Shown: in pieces, positions 40,466 through 40,606 of the stretch
Layout: each line of letters opens with the position of its first letter
Numbering within the stretch: the first letter of the stretch is position 1
DNA from: Verrucomicrobiota bacterium
GTDB taxonomy: Bacteria > Verrucomicrobiota > Verrucomicrobiia > Limisphaerales > PALSA-1396
Direction of reading: 5' to 3'
Length of the DNA: 40,606 nucleotides
Assembly: GCA_016200005.1 (NCBI GenBank)
Contig: JACQFP010000001.1
Location: 1-40,606 of the forward strand
Program-made: the position numbers and the translations under genes
Notes under the pieces: model-generated
Database searches by the model: none
Told to the model about the DNA's origin: nothing
What the model saw: only the letters and a program-made list of their open reading frames with translations

Positions 40466-40606
40466 AGAGAAATTTCCAAAAGTTGTGGATGGCGGGGGGT
40501 GGAGGGCATCCCAAGGGTAAATGTGTTTACGCTGCTATTGCCTTGGGGTTGAGTTCGACACCATCGACGAACTTCACTCCCGCGATCACGCGATCCAGTA
40601 ACTCAT
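40466..40606 (-). mobile_element. End of an unidentified insertion sequence, right copy
   Basis: Exact reverse complement of 1-141. The transposase tail reads on the minus strand with its stop at 40527-40529, so both copies point their 3' ends into the window. Confidence 0.7.
40527..40606 (-). CDS. Transposase C-terminus, partial, second copy
   Basis: The same 25-residue tail as at 1-80, ending NPKAIAA, on the other strand. The gene runs off the window. Confidence 0.45.
   Translation of the reverse strand, partial: ELLDRVIAGVKFVDGVELNPKAIAA

Noticed and set aside
40035-40520. 161-codon plus-strand frame at the right end
   Set aside because: It crosses a heptamer array, very GC-rich DNA, the 88-bp repeat and the IS end; no protein character.
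1-40606. Terminal inverted repeats as ends of a linear phage, plasmid or large transposon
   Set aside because: The content is ordinary chromosomal genes with housekeeping operons; the repeat carries a transposase tail, so broken assembly at IS copies is likelier.

Overview
The window looks like a chromosomal piece of a GC-rich, Gram-negative-type bacterium. My best guess is Verrucomicrobiota (Pedosphaera/Limisphaera-like). This rests on the moxR-DUF58-DUF4381-batA-batB/C operon, the style of the dispersed short repeats and small proteins, and overall protein flavour. It is an inference, not a database result. Both window ends carry the same 141-bp sequence in inverted orientation (1-141 and 40466-40606). 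These are probably the ends of two copies of one insertion sequence at which an assembly stopped.

Layout. 198-4809: a small membrane protein, a SirB1-type protein, a phospholipase D/cardiolipin synthase and DsbD. 4961-8865 (+): prs-rplY-pth-rpsF-ssb-rplI, a nucleotide/translation operon lacking the usual rpsR. 8957-16935 (-): a MoxR ATPase/VWA operon (moxR, DUF58, DUF4381, batA, fused batB-batC). Its moxR-DUF58 junction has been split by about 2.5 kb of toxin-antitoxin-type cassettes. 17040-18821: a hybrid histidine kinase. 18882-25945 (-): nusA-infB-rbfA-nrnA-truB-ribF. 26328-31512 (+): receiver-like protein, HemQ, cold-shock protein, HemW, AccA and ManA. 31683-36553: a four-TM holin-like protein, TrmB, tRNA-Pro, and lpdA/pdhC with a four-helix-bundle gene inserted between them. 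36899-40606: accessory DNA with DoxX, small proteins, a decayed IS110-family element and repeats.

Three observations stand out. (1) Between moxR and DUF58 there are three copies of the 3' end of moxR (the real one plus two orphan tails) and two copies of the 5' end of the DUF58 gene. Each segment between copies holds a small accessory gene or pair: DUF4160/DUF2442, HicB/HicA, an unknown 163-aa protein, and a double addiction-module antitoxin. Nearly every junction overlaps by a start/stop tetranucleotide, so the chain looks translationally coupled. Differences between the moxR tails are mostly synonymous, suggesting that they came from other moxR genes rather than decaying in place. (2) A 63-bp palindromic element with 14-15-bp terminal inverted repeats sits in frame inside both manA and the pdhC linker, and adds a PRGI...RG peptide. 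This resembles the Rickettsia palindromic elements. (3) Inverted arrays of 7- or 8-nt units, typically four units per arm, start flush at stop codons and fill intergenic gaps (truB-ribF; pdhC-lpdA around the four-helix gene). One such array is inserted in frame in hemW.

Other points of interest are a consensus promoter followed by an 11-bp terminator-like hairpin in the leader of the cold-shock gene, and a 245-nt left non-coding end of the IS110-like element where a bridge RNA would be expected. All calls come from reading the sequence and recalling protein families; no searches were run.
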